Made by a program: the position numbers and the translations under genes
Notes under the pieces: model-generated
Told to the model about the DNA's origin: nothing
The model's database searches: none
The model's input: only the letters and a program-made list of their open reading frames with translations
NCBI GenBank assembly: GCA_963721345.1
Contig: CAVRIT010000001.1
Coordinates: 1,550,001-1,614,000 of the forward strand
Direction of reading: 5' to 3'
From: JACDAN01 sp963721345
GTDB lineage: Bacteria; Actinomycetota; Thermoleophilia; Gaiellales; Gaiellaceae
DNA length: 64,000 bases
In this document: positions 16,168 through 22,456 of the stretch, piece by piece
Position numbering within the stretch: the first letter of the stretch is position 1
How the letters are laid out: each line of letters opens with the position of its first letter

Positions 16168-17070
16168 CTACAGCGCGCCGCACGCACCGCAGTGCAACGT
16201 TCCGACATGCCGGGCTGAGTCGCAGGTCGTGCAGCTCGCGACCACCTCCCGGCCGCAACCCTCGCAACGGCGGTTGCCGCGCACGGGATAGCCGCAGAAC
16301 GGGCACTCTCGCTTCTTCACCCGGCGAAGCGGTAGACGTCGCGCGAGGTAGCGCTGCAGCACGACGAAGGCGGCGAGCGTGAGCGCGATCCCGATGAGCG
16401 AGAGGACGAGCGGGCCGAGGTCGAGCGGGTCGACGTAGTCCGTGATGTAGTCGGCGGCGAGGACGAATGCGAGGATCGCCGCGTACGCGGCGACCGCCCC
16501 CGCGATGGTGAAGTAGCGGGATCCGCGGCGCCGTAGGCGGGCCAGCAGCCAGTAGCCGAGGGCCAGCGAGCCCGCGACGAACGCGAGCCGAAGCAGGAAC
16601 GTGAGGAGCGCCCGCCGATCCTCTCGCTCTGCGGACCTCTCGGCGACGCGCTCGGATGCAGCCCGGGCTGCAGGCTGCGCGGCGGCGACCGCCGCGCGGG
16701 CCGAGGCCACGCCACGCTGCGCTTCGTTGTACCGCGTCTGGGCGCCCTGGTACTCGCGTTCGAGCGCGGGGGCGCGACGTCCGGCGTCGAGCGCCGTGCG
16801 ATAGGCCTCGCGACGAAGCTCGAGGTTCTGCCGTGCGGCCGCCTGCTCGCGCCGTGCTGCCGCCAACTGCCGGTGCGCGTCCTCCAGCCGGTTCATCGCG
16901 GCCCGATCCCGCGCGTTGGGCTGCGCGACCCCGACCGCCGCGCGCACCTCGTCGTCGATCCGCTGATACGTCCAGACTCCCCCGATCAGGAGAAAGACCG
17001 TCAGAACGACGGCGAGCAGCTTCTCGCTCTTCGTGGTCTGGATCTCCTCGACGTCTACGCGTGTGCTCAT
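16168..17070 (-). CDS. Membrane protein with coiled coil and C-terminal zinc ribbons
   Basis: Not assigned to a named family. The 300-residue protein has an N-terminal membrane helix (LLAVVLTVFLLIGGVWTYQ), a charged Ala/Arg/Glu-rich coiled coil (about residues 50-150) and three further helices (about 155-240). The cytoplasmic tail has CPFCGYPV...CEGCGRE...CTTCDS...CGAC, two zinc-ribbon modules. The layout suggests a membrane-anchored structural or sensory protein. Its ATG overlaps the stop of the XRE regulator by ATGA, so the pair is one operon. Its stop abuts the PaaG stop. Confidence 0.75.
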   Translation of the reverse strand: MSTRVDVEEIQTTKSEKLLAVVLTVFLLIGGVWTYQRIDDEVRAAVGVAQPNARDRAAMNRLEDAHRQLAAARREQAAARQNLELRREAYRTALDAGRRAPALEREYQGAQTRYNEAQRGVASARAAVAAAQPAARAASERVAERSAEREDRRALLTFLLRLAFVAGSLALGYWLLARLRRRGSRYFTIAGAVAAYAAILAFVLAADYITDYVDPLDLGPLVLSLIGIALTLAAFVVLQRYLARRLPLRRVKKRECPFCGYPVRGNRRCEGCGREVVASCTTCDSARHVGTLHCGACGAL

Positions 17071-17348
17071 CTCGAGTCTCCTTTCGTCCGCGGTCTCAAC
17101 TCGACGTTGAGCTCGCAGTCGAGCGCGTTTGCGATCCGCAGGAGCGTGTCGATCCGCGGCGGGCGGCCGCCCGACTCGAGCCGGGCGATCGCCGACTGCG
17201 TCGTTGCGGTCAGTTCGGCGAGCTCGGCCTGGGAGAGCCGGAGGACCTTTCGCCGCGCAGTGACCTGCTCGGCGATGCCTGCAAAGAACCAGCCCTGATC
17301 CGGATCGACCTGGGCGAGCCGCTCGCGCAGCCGCTCGATCCTGTTCAT
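17067..17348 (-). CDS. XRE-family helix-turn-helix regulator
   Basis: 93-residue DNA-binding protein. The HTH runs from RKVLRLSQAELAELTATTQS to AIARLESGGRPPRIDTLLRI, matching HigA/XRE domains; the N-terminal 25 residues form an extra helix. The ATG at 17348 is only 7 nt from a TAGCAT hexamer and lies in an AT-rich twin palindrome, so the protein probably represses its own promoter. No toxin gene is adjacent: upstream is the selenoprotein, and downstream by ATGA overlap is the zinc-ribbon membrane protein it may control. Confidence 0.87.
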   Translation of the reverse strand: MNRIERLRERLAQVDPDQGWFFAGIAEQVTARRKVLRLSQAELAELTATTQSAIARLESGGRPPRIDTLLRIANALDCELNVELRPRTKGDSR

Positions 17349-17384
17349 AGCAAGTATGCTATTATAGCAAACGAGCTATGTCAA
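17347..17384 (-). promoter_or_regulatory. Twin-palindrome operator and promoter of the XRE gene
   Basis: Two tandem copies of ATAGC-N6-GCTAT lie at 17347-17362 and 17364-17379, offset by 17 bp, in an AT-rich island. On the minus strand TTGACA (17384-17379) is followed after 17 bp by TAGCAT (17361-17356), which ends 7 nt before the ATG. The operator thus covers the spacer, the -10 and the start codon, an autorepression layout. A second hexamer, TATAAT (17366-17361), also lies inside the site. Confidence 0.72.
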
Positions 17385-17599
17385 GCTCGGAGCACGCTGA
17401 GGATCTCGCCGTCCTCCGGGAACCGGCCCTCGTCGTGCTTCGAGAACACGAGCTCACCGTCGCGGAGCACGTCGAACTGGCCCTTACCGCCTGGGATGTC
17501 GCGCGCTTCGATCCCGTTCGCGTTCAACTCGGCCGCGAGACTCGCGGCCCGGGCGTCATAGCCCGCTCAGGTGGGGCAGTAGTAGATCTCGACGGCCAC
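17381..17599 (-). CDS. SelW/Rdx-family selenoprotein with in-frame TGA (CxxU)
   Basis: Not visible to a normal gene caller because TGA at 17569-17567 interrupts it. Reading that codon as selenocysteine gives 72 residues: VAVEIYYCPT-U-AGYDARAASL, then AAELNANGIEARDIPGGKGQ, then FDVLRDGELVFSKHDEGRFP and EDGEILSVLRA, ending at TGA 17383-17381. Strand EIYYCPTU with Cys8 and Sec11 is the CxxU redox motif of the SelT/SelW/SelH (Rdx, thioredoxin-like) family. GGKGQFDV, LVFSK and EGRFP are the family's other conserved positions, and the length is typical. The GTG start at 17599 follows a TAGGCT hexamer by 7 nt. Probable role: cytosolic thiol/selenol redox protein. Selenocysteine machinery is not in this window. 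Confidence 0.8.
17531..17565 (-). promoter_or_regulatory. Candidate bacterial SECIS element
   Basis: Immediately after the in-frame TGA the minus-strand RNA can form two hairpins. The first is CGGGC-UAUGAC-GCCCG (17565-17550). The second is a perfect 8-bp stem, GGCCGCGA-GUC-UCGCGGCC (17549-17531), with a three-base loop that begins with G and lies 25 nt from the UGA. A G in the first two loop bases and a loop 16-37 nt downstream are the published bacterial SECIS rules. The element is read through as coding sequence, as in E. coli fdhF. Confidence 0.68.
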
Positions 17600-17606
17600 G
17601 GCCGTG

Positions 17607-17638
17607 AGCCTACCCTCAGCCGACGACGGGAGTAGAGT
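17607..17638. promoter_or_regulatory. Divergent leaderless -10 elements for selenoprotein and lemA
   Basis: TAGGCT on the minus strand (17612-17607) stands 7 nt before the selenoprotein GTG. TAGAGT on the plus strand (17633-17638) stands 6 nt before the lemA ATG. Both spacings would put transcription start at, or one base from, the start codon. The whole divergent gap is 45 bp. Confidence 0.5.
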
Positions 17639-17644
17639 CGCCAC

Positions 17645-18211
17645 ATGACCTGGCTGATCGCTCTGCTGGTCCTCATCGCGGTCCTCGCGATCGTCCTCGT
17701 CGTCTACTACAACCGGTTCGTCCGGCTGCGGAACCGCGTCGACAACGCGTGGGCGCAGATCGAGGTGCAGCTGAAGCGGCGCTGGGATCTGATCCCGAAC
17801 CTCATCGAGACCGTGAAGGGGTACGCAGCGCACGAGCGGGAGACGTTCCAGAACGTGACCGAAGCGCGCGCGGCGGCGCAGCAGGCCAACACGCCGGCGG
17901 AGGCGGCCCAGGCGGAGAATCTCCTCGACCGAGCTCTGGGGCGCCTGTTCGCGGTCGCCGAGGCCTACCCCGAACTGCAGGCCGACGAGAACTTCCGGCA
18001 GCTCCAGGACGAGCTTGCGGGCACCGAGAATCGAATCGCGGTTTCGCGTCAGGTCTACAACGACACGGTGCTGACGTTCAACAACGCGATCCAGACCGTC
18101 CCGGGTGTTTTCCTCGCCGGGCCGTTCGGGTTCTCGAAGCGCGAGTTCTTCGACGTCGAAGACGACGCTGAGCGCGAGCCGCCGCGCGTCAGCTTCACAT
18201 CCGCGAGCTGA
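17645..18211 (+). CDS. lemA: LemA family protein
   Basis: 188-residue membrane-anchored coiled-coil protein with an N-terminal helix (WLIALLVLIAVLAIVLVVYY). It is followed by the family core RNRVDNAWAQIEVQLKRRWD, LIPNLIETVKGYAAHE and NRIAVSRQVYNDTVLTFNNA, then the usual FGFSKREFFDVEDDAE end. LemA proteins are widespread and of unclear function, often paired with DUF2207/TPM membrane proteins as here (next gene 5 nt downstream). The ATG is 6 nt after TAGAGT with no ribosome site, so translation may be leaderless. Confidence 0.93.
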   Translation: MTWLIALLVLIAVLAIVLVVYYNRFVRLRNRVDNAWAQIEVQLKRRWDLIPNLIETVKGYAAHERETFQNVTEARAAAQQANTPAEAAQAENLLDRALGRLFAVAEAYPELQADENFRQLQDELAGTENRIAVSRQVYNDTVLTFNNAIQTVPGVFLAGPFGFSKREFFDVEDDAEREPPRVSFTSAS

Positions 18212-18216
18212 CGGCC

Positions 18217-20094
18217 GTGCCGCGCACGATCGCGGCGGTCCTTGCCGGCCTGCTCCTCGCCTGCATCCTGGCCGGGACTGCGGCGGCGCGTTCCTACACG
18301 CTCGTCGCGAGCGACGTCCGAGTCGTCGTCGGCCCCTCCGGGGAGCTGGCTGTCGAGGAACGGATCACGGTGGACTTCTCCGGCGGGGTCTTCACCTTCG
18401 GGTACCGGGACATCCCGCTGCGCGCGGGGGAGGAGATCGACGGCATCGCCGTGATCGAGGGCGGCCGGCGGTACACGGAGGGTGCTCCCACAGCTCTCGA
18501 GCCGGGAGGGCCGCCCGGGACGTTCGGCGTCGAGCGCAGCCGCGACCAGGTTCGGATCGTCTGGCGGTTCGCGGCCATTACGGCTCGGACCTTCACGTTG
18601 CGCTACCGATTCCGCGGGCTCGCCGTGGCGTACGACGACGTCGTCGACGTCAACCTCAAGGTCTGGGGCGACGAGTGGGAGCAGCCGCTCGGCCGTTTGA
18701 CCGCGACGATGACGGGCCCCGCCGACGTCGTTCGCGCCTGGGGACATCCGGTCTGGGTGCGCGGGGACGTCACCCTCGCCGGACGGCGGGCCGAGCTCCG
18801 CGCGCTTGACATCCCGGCGCGGCAGTTCGTCGAGCTCCGGGCGCTCTACCCGCGGAGCGCGTTCACCTCGACGGCGGCGATGCGCGTGGAGCAGGGCGAC
18901 GGGCTCGCGAAGATCACGGCGGAGGAGCTCGCCGACGCCGAGTCGTACGAGCGGGATCACGAGCGCATCGACGCCGCCTTGCGGCGTCCCTGGCTGAGCG
19001 GCGTCACGCTGCTCGCCCTGGGGACGCTGCCCGGCTTCCTGCTCGCCGGCTCTGTCTTCTGGCTCTTCGGGCGCGAGCGGAAGACGACCTACGACCGCGA
19101 GTACGAGCAGGAGCCGCCGACGGAGACCCAGCCGGCGCTGGTTCCGACGCTGCTGCGGCAGGGCGGCACTCCCGGCTCATATGAGTTCACGGCGACGCTC
19201 TTCGACCTGATCCGGCGGGGGCACTACCACTCGACGCCCACGACCACCGAGCGCGAGGTCTGGGGCGGGCTGCGCACCGAGCAAGTCCACGATCTCGAGC
19301 TTGCGCCCGGCGACCAGACGGCCCCGCTGAGCGCGTGGGAGCGCGACGTCGCTGACGTCGTCGACGCGGTGCTCGACGGCGGAACCGAGCGCCTGTCGCG
19401 GTTCCGCGACGAGATCGAGGACGAGCGCAAGGAGATGGCGCCACGGTTCACGCAGTTCAAGGCGGACGTCCAGACGGAAGTGCGGAACCGCCGCTGGCTC
19501 AAGCACCGCGGCGCGATCCCGCTCGTCATCGGCCTCGTCGTGTTCCTCGGCCTCGGCGCGCTGCTCATGTGGAGGGCGATCGACGGTTGGCGCTCGGTCT
19601 ACCCGCGCTGGGGCGACGTCGTGCTGCTCGCCCTCGGGATCTGCTCGCTCGTGAACGCGGCGATCGTCCTCGGCGCGCTCACCCAGCGGAAGCTCTGGCG
19701 GCGGCGCTCTCGGGAAGCGGAAGTCGAGGCGGAGCGCTGGGACGCGTTCCGGCGCTACATCACGGACTTCCCTCGCCTGCACGAGGCTGCCCCCGCGACG
19801 CTCGCCCTCTGGGAGCGTTTCCTCGTCTACGGGATCGCGTTCGGGATCGCCGACCGCGTGCTGCAGGCGGCGCACCTGCACATGCCGGAGGAGCTTGCGC
19901 GCGCGAGCACGGTCTACTGGATCTCGCCCAACGGCGACCTCGGATCCGGCGCCAGCGCGATGTCGATCGGCGACCTGTCTTCGGGATTCGGCTCGGCGCT
20001 CGCCCCGCCTTCGTCCGGATCGGGCGGCGGCGGCGGCGGCTTCTCCGGCGGCGGCGGGGGAGGCGGCGGTGGCGGAGGCGGGGGCTTCGGCTAG
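18217..20094 (+). CDS. DUF2207 membrane protein with glycine-rich tail
   Basis: 625-residue predicted membrane protein starting at GTG. It has a signal peptide (VLAGLLLACILAGTAAARS), an extracellular beta-rich DUF2207 domain (YTLVASDVRVVVGPSGELAV ... FTFGYRDIPL), membrane helices near residues 268-285 and in a cluster at about 435-490, and a cytoplasmic-type middle domain. The C-terminus is almost pure Gly/Ser and ends GGFG. It pairs with lemA, a common combination. Part of its 3' end, coding GFGSALAPPSSGSGGGG, is present a second time at 20497-20566, a sign of local duplication. Confidence 0.87.
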   Translation: MPRTIAAVLAGLLLACILAGTAAARSYTLVASDVRVVVGPSGELAVEERITVDFSGGVFTFGYRDIPLRAGEEIDGIAVIEGGRRYTEGAPTALEPGGPPGTFGVERSRDQVRIVWRFAAITARTFTLRYRFRGLAVAYDDVVDVNLKVWGDEWEQPLGRLTATMTGPADVVRAWGHPVWVRGDVTLAGRRAELRALDIPARQFVELRALYPRSAFTSTAAMRVEQGDGLAKITAEELADAESYERDHERIDAALRRPWLSGVTLLALGTLPGFLLAGSVFWLFGRERKTTYDREYEQEPPTETQPALVPTLLRQGGTPGSYEFTATLFDLIRRGHYHSTPTTTEREVWGGLRTEQVHDLELAPGDQTAPLSAWERDVADVVDAVLDGGTERLSRFRDEIEDERKEMAPRFTQFKADVQTEVRNRRWLKHRGAIPLVIGLVVFLGLGALLMWRAIDGWRSVYPRWGDVVLLALGICSLVNAAIVLGALTQRKLWRRRSREAEVEAERWDAFRRYITDFPRLHEAAPATLALWERFLVYGIAFGIADRVLQAAHLHMPEELARASTVYWISPNGDLGSGASAMSIGDLSSGFGSALAPPSSGSGGGGGGFSGGGGGGGGGGGGGFG

Positions 20095-20186
20095 CCGCGG
20101 CCCGCCGGCTCTCAACTGACGCAAACGCGTCATGTGCAGACTCGGCGGAAGCCGTAGCGTTGCCGCATGAAACCGCGCTCATCGCC

Positions 20187-20429
20187 ATGAGGCCATCGAG
20201 CTTGACGGCCCGAGAGCGCGAGGTGCTCCTTTGGGTTGTCCGTGGAAAGACGAACCGAGAAATCGCCGCCAACCTGTGGATCGCTCCCAGCACCGTCAGG
20301 AAGCACCTCGAGAACATCTACGAGAAGCTCGACGTATCGACCCGCGCCGGCGCTGTGGGGCGCGTCTTGGGCGGATTCTCCGAATCGGAGGCCGTCGCCC
20401 CACCGTCGGGAAACGGTAAGAGCTCGTAG
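20187..20429 (+). CDS. Short LuxR/GerE-type helix-turn-helix protein
   Basis: 80 residues from the ATG at 20187: a complete LuxR C-terminal DNA-binding domain (LTAREREVLLWVVRGKTNRE, IAANLWIAPSTVRKHLENIY, EKLDVSTRAGAVGR) and nothing else. It could be a stand-alone regulator or the surviving end of a larger one. A TAGCGT hexamer at 20155-20160 is 6 nt before another ATG (20167). That ATG opens a 7-codon reading frame ending in an ATGA overlap with this gene, so a coupled leader peptide is possible. It lies inside a mosaic of duplicated gene ends, and its last codons run into a copy of the paaD 3' end. Confidence 0.6.
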   Translation: MRPSSLTAREREVLLWVVRGKTNREIAANLWIAPSTVRKHLENIYEKLDVSTRAGAVGRVLGGFSESEAVAPPSGNGKSS

Positions 20430-20477
20430 ATCGTCTTGAACTGCTCGAACGGCTGCCGGCAGCTCTTGCCGTAGCGC
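20427..20477 (-). pseudogene. Duplicated fragment of the paaD 3' end
   Basis: 51 bp matching 21156-21206 with a single mismatch. In the paaD frame it still reads RYGKSCRQPFEQFKTI against RYCKSCRQPFEQFKTI, with one zinc-ribbon Cys changed to Gly. Nothing of paaD exists further upstream here, so it cannot be functional as a gene. Confidence 0.85.
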
Positions 20478-20496
20478 GCATCGACGCCGCCTTGCC

Positions 20497-20566
20497 CTCG
20501 GGGTTCGGGTCTGCGCTCGCCCCACCCTCGTCCGGCTCGGGCGGAGGAGGCGGCGGGTTCGGCTAG
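20497..20566 (+). pseudogene. Duplicated fragment of the DUF2207 3' end
   Basis: About 70 bp that still codes GFGSALAPPSSGSGGGGGGF-G-stop, the same tail as the DUF2207 gene ending at 20094 but with a shorter glycine run and several silent changes. It directly follows the paaD fragment. The rest of 20430-20613 shows no gene; a CATAAT hexamer (20597-20602) may serve the GNAT gene. Confidence 0.8.
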
Positions 20567-20613
20567 CGGCACACACATGGGGCCCCGCAGGGTCTCCATA
20601 ATCGAGGTCAGCC

Positions 20614-21168
20614 GTGCTGCAAGGACGATCGATCGAGCTCCGCCCGATCCGAGAGGCTGATCTCGAGGCAGCCTACGCTGCGCACTCCAGAATCTCTGAC
20701 CGCGGCGCGTACTTCCCGCTCGGCGTGATGTCGGAGCCCGCCTTCCGACGCGAGTTCTCAGAGAACGGCTTCTGGGAGCGGGAGAAGGGCACGCTGCTGA
20801 TGGCCACTCCCGAGGACGAGATCGCTGGCCACATCGAGTTCTTCAAACCGGTCAGCTACTGGGACGCGTTCGAGCTCTCCTACCAGCTCTACGGCGACCG
20901 CTTCGCAGGTCGCGGCTACACGACCGAAGCCGTGCAGTTGGTCGTCGACTACCTGTTCGCAACAAAGAAGCAGCATCGGATCCACCTCGTGATCCACCCC
21001 GAGAACGCGGCATCCCGCCGTGTGGCCGAGAAGTGTGGGTTCGTCTTGGAGGGGACCGTCCGCGGCGCGTTCTTCAATCAAGGCGAGAACCACGACGTGC
21101 TGCTCTACTCGCTCGTCCGGACCGACCAGCGGCCCTGGCACGCCTCGACCGAGGCTAGATCGTCTTGA
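20614..21168 (+). CDS. GNAT N-acetyltransferase (RimJ/RimL type)
   Basis: 184-residue acetyl-CoA-dependent acetyltransferase starting at GTG after GAGG. The family pattern is intact: IELRPIREADLEAAY at the N-terminus, the beta4/beta5 acetyl-CoA region (FELSYQLYGDRFAGRGYTTE with GRGYTTEA), and the Asn-containing HPENAASRRVAEKCGFVLEG block near the C-terminus. Its substrate may be a ribosomal-protein N-terminus, an amino group on a metabolite or an antibiotic. The 3' end overlaps the convergent paaD gene by 14 nt. It lies between the two copies of the duplicated paaD end, so it may have arrived with the rearrangement. Confidence 0.9.
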   Translation: MLQGRSIELRPIREADLEAAYAAHSRISDRGAYFPLGVMSEPAFRREFSENGFWEREKGTLLMATPEDEIAGHIEFFKPVSYWDAFELSYQLYGDRFAGRGYTTEAVQLVVDYLFATKKQHRIHLVIHPENAASRRVAEKCGFVLEGTVRGAFFNQGENHDVLLYSLVRTDQRPWHASTEARSS

Positions 21169-21637
21169 ACTGCTCGAACGGCTGCCGGCAGCTCTTGCAG
21201 TAGCGCAGCGAGCGGCACGGCGTCGGGCCGAAGATGTTCTCCAGCTCCGTCTCCGTCGACCCGCAGTACGGACAGCGGAAAGAGCCCTTCTGGAGCTGGA
21301 CGAGCTGTGGCGCGCCCGGTTGCCGCGGCGCGGGCGGCGCGAGGCCTGCCTCGCGGAGCTTCTCGCGTCCCTCCGGCGTGATCTTGTCGGTCGACCACGA
21401 GTCGTCGGAGATCACCTGGATCTCGGGCTCCCCGCCGAGCTCGCGCACCTTCGCCGCCATCTGGTCGCGCATCACCTCGAGCGCCGGGCAGCCGAGGAAG
21501 GTGGGCGTGAACTCGACCCGGACACGCCCGTCCTCGACGGCTACGTCGCGCACGACGCCCAGGTCGACGAGCGAGATCACCGGGATCTCGGGATCGGGGA
21601 TCTCGGCGAGCGCGTCCCAGACTGCCTGCGCGGTCAC
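21155..21637 (-). CDS. paaD: Phenylacetyl-CoA epoxidase assembly protein PaaD
   Basis: Probably needed to mature the PaaABCE multicomponent oxygenase. The 160-residue protein begins with a DUF59/MIP18-like domain (IPDPEIPVISLVDLGVVRDV, then TPTFLGCPALEVM). It ends in a zinc ribbon (CPYCGST ... CRSLRYCKSCRQPFEQF), as in E. coli PaaD. The start is the GTG at 21637, in a GTGA overlap with paaC. The open frame upstream is a shadow of paaC. Last gene of paaABCD. Confidence 0.92.
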   Translation of the reverse strand: MTAQAVWDALAEIPDPEIPVISLVDLGVVRDVAVEDGRVRVEFTPTFLGCPALEVMRDQMAAKVRELGGEPEIQVISDDSWSTDKITPEGREKLREAGLAPPAPRQPGAPQLVQLQKGSFRCPYCGSTETELENIFGPTPCRSLRYCKSCRQPFEQFKTI

Positions 21638-22206
21638 CACGTCGCACCCACCACCGAACGCCGCACCATCGTCATCTCTTCCCAGAGCTCGGCGAGCTCC
21701 GAACCCTGTCCGCCCGGCTCCCCGACGAGCGGCCGGAGCTCCTCGAGCGCCGCGGCGTACTCGGGCATGCCGTCCAGCCGCTCGTGCCACATCTGCGCGT
21801 GCATGCGGTGGTACGCCTCTTCCCGGTCGATCTTCGCCGCGAGCCCCGCGACCTCCGGGTCGTCGGACTCCATCAGCTCGCGCAGCCGCCGCTCGTCGTC
21901 CTGTTCGTAGAGATAGTGGCGCGCGATCGTGCGCGCCCAGTCGGGGACCAGGCGGAGCTCGACGAGCCTCGAGCACGCGTACTCCTCCGGCTTCCGGTCG
22001 AAGGCGAGCTCGTCGGCGGTCGTCCCGAGCTCGCGTGCGGCGAGCTCGTACAACGCCCGCGCGTGGCCGATCTCGTTCTGCGCGATCGACGAGAACGCGA
22101 CGTCCTCCTCGAGGAAGGGCGCGATTCCCGTCCACTCGGAGTTGCGCCAGCCGAGGACGAGCTCGTCGTCAGCGATCGCCAGCAGCTGCTGTGCCCGCTC
22201 GCTCAC
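21634..22206 (-). CDS. paaC: Phenylacetyl-CoA epoxidase subunit PaaC
   Basis: Structural, non-catalytic ferritin-like subunit that pairs with PaaA. N-terminal IADDELVLGWRNSEWTGIAP and EEDVAFSSIAQNEIGHARAL match the family, as does EEAYHRMHAQMW later. It is 190 residues, shorter than the 230-250 usual for enterobacterial PaaC. It starts at a GTG 38 nt before the paaB stop, a long overlap within the operon. Confidence 0.88.
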   Translation of the reverse strand: MSERAQQLLAIADDELVLGWRNSEWTGIAPFLEEDVAFSSIAQNEIGHARALYELAARELGTTADELAFDRKPEEYACSRLVELRLVPDWARTIARHYLYEQDDERRLRELMESDDPEVAGLAAKIDREEAYHRMHAQMWHERLDGMPEYAAALEELRPLVGEPGGQGSELAELWEEMTMVRRSVVGATW

Positions 22207-22456
22207 GCGCCTCCTTCAGCTTCTCCTTCAGCGGATACCCGTCGACGCGGTGGTAGTTCTTCTGCAGCTCGTCGACGAACTCGTCGATCTCGAAGATCTC
22301 GTCGCGCGGGACGACCCAGAGCGCGACGGACTCGCCGCGCCGGCCGTACTGCTCCCGCGCGTACCACTCGGCGAAAGCCCGATCGGGCGCTTCGACGGAA
22401 CCAGCGTGCGCGAACGCCTGCCCCTTGCGCTCCTGCCGGAACACCTCGTAGATCAC
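22169..22456 (-). CDS. paaB: Phenylacetyl-CoA epoxidase subunit PaaB
   Basis: 95-residue subunit thought to bridge PaaAC heterodimers. YEVFRQERKGQAFAHAGSVE and ALHYAREQYGRR-like AEWYAREQYGRRGESVALWV are the family hallmarks. The GTG at 22456 forms a GTGA overlap with the paaA stop; the long upstream open frame is the shadow of paaA. Size and order (A-B-C-D) are standard. Confidence 0.92.
   Translation of the reverse strand: MIYEVFRQERKGQAFAHAGSVEAPDRAFAEWYAREQYGRRGESVALWVVPRDEIFEIDEFVDELQKNYHRVDGYPLKEKLKEARERAGTAAAGDR

Noticed and set aside
17347..17379. The ATAGC palindromes as a terminator for the selenoprotein gene
   Set aside because: Stems are only 5 bp, AT-rich, duplicated with a 17-bp period, and overlap a promoter; operator is a better fit.
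17378..17635. 85-codon plus-strand open frame over the selenoprotein
   Set aside because: No similarity seen; the opposite strand carries the Rdx-family sequence on both sides of the TGA.
20030..20094. GGC-rich tract that looks like a DNA repeat array
   Set aside because: It encodes the Gly-rich tail of the DUF2207 protein; irregular, not a CRISPR or satellite.
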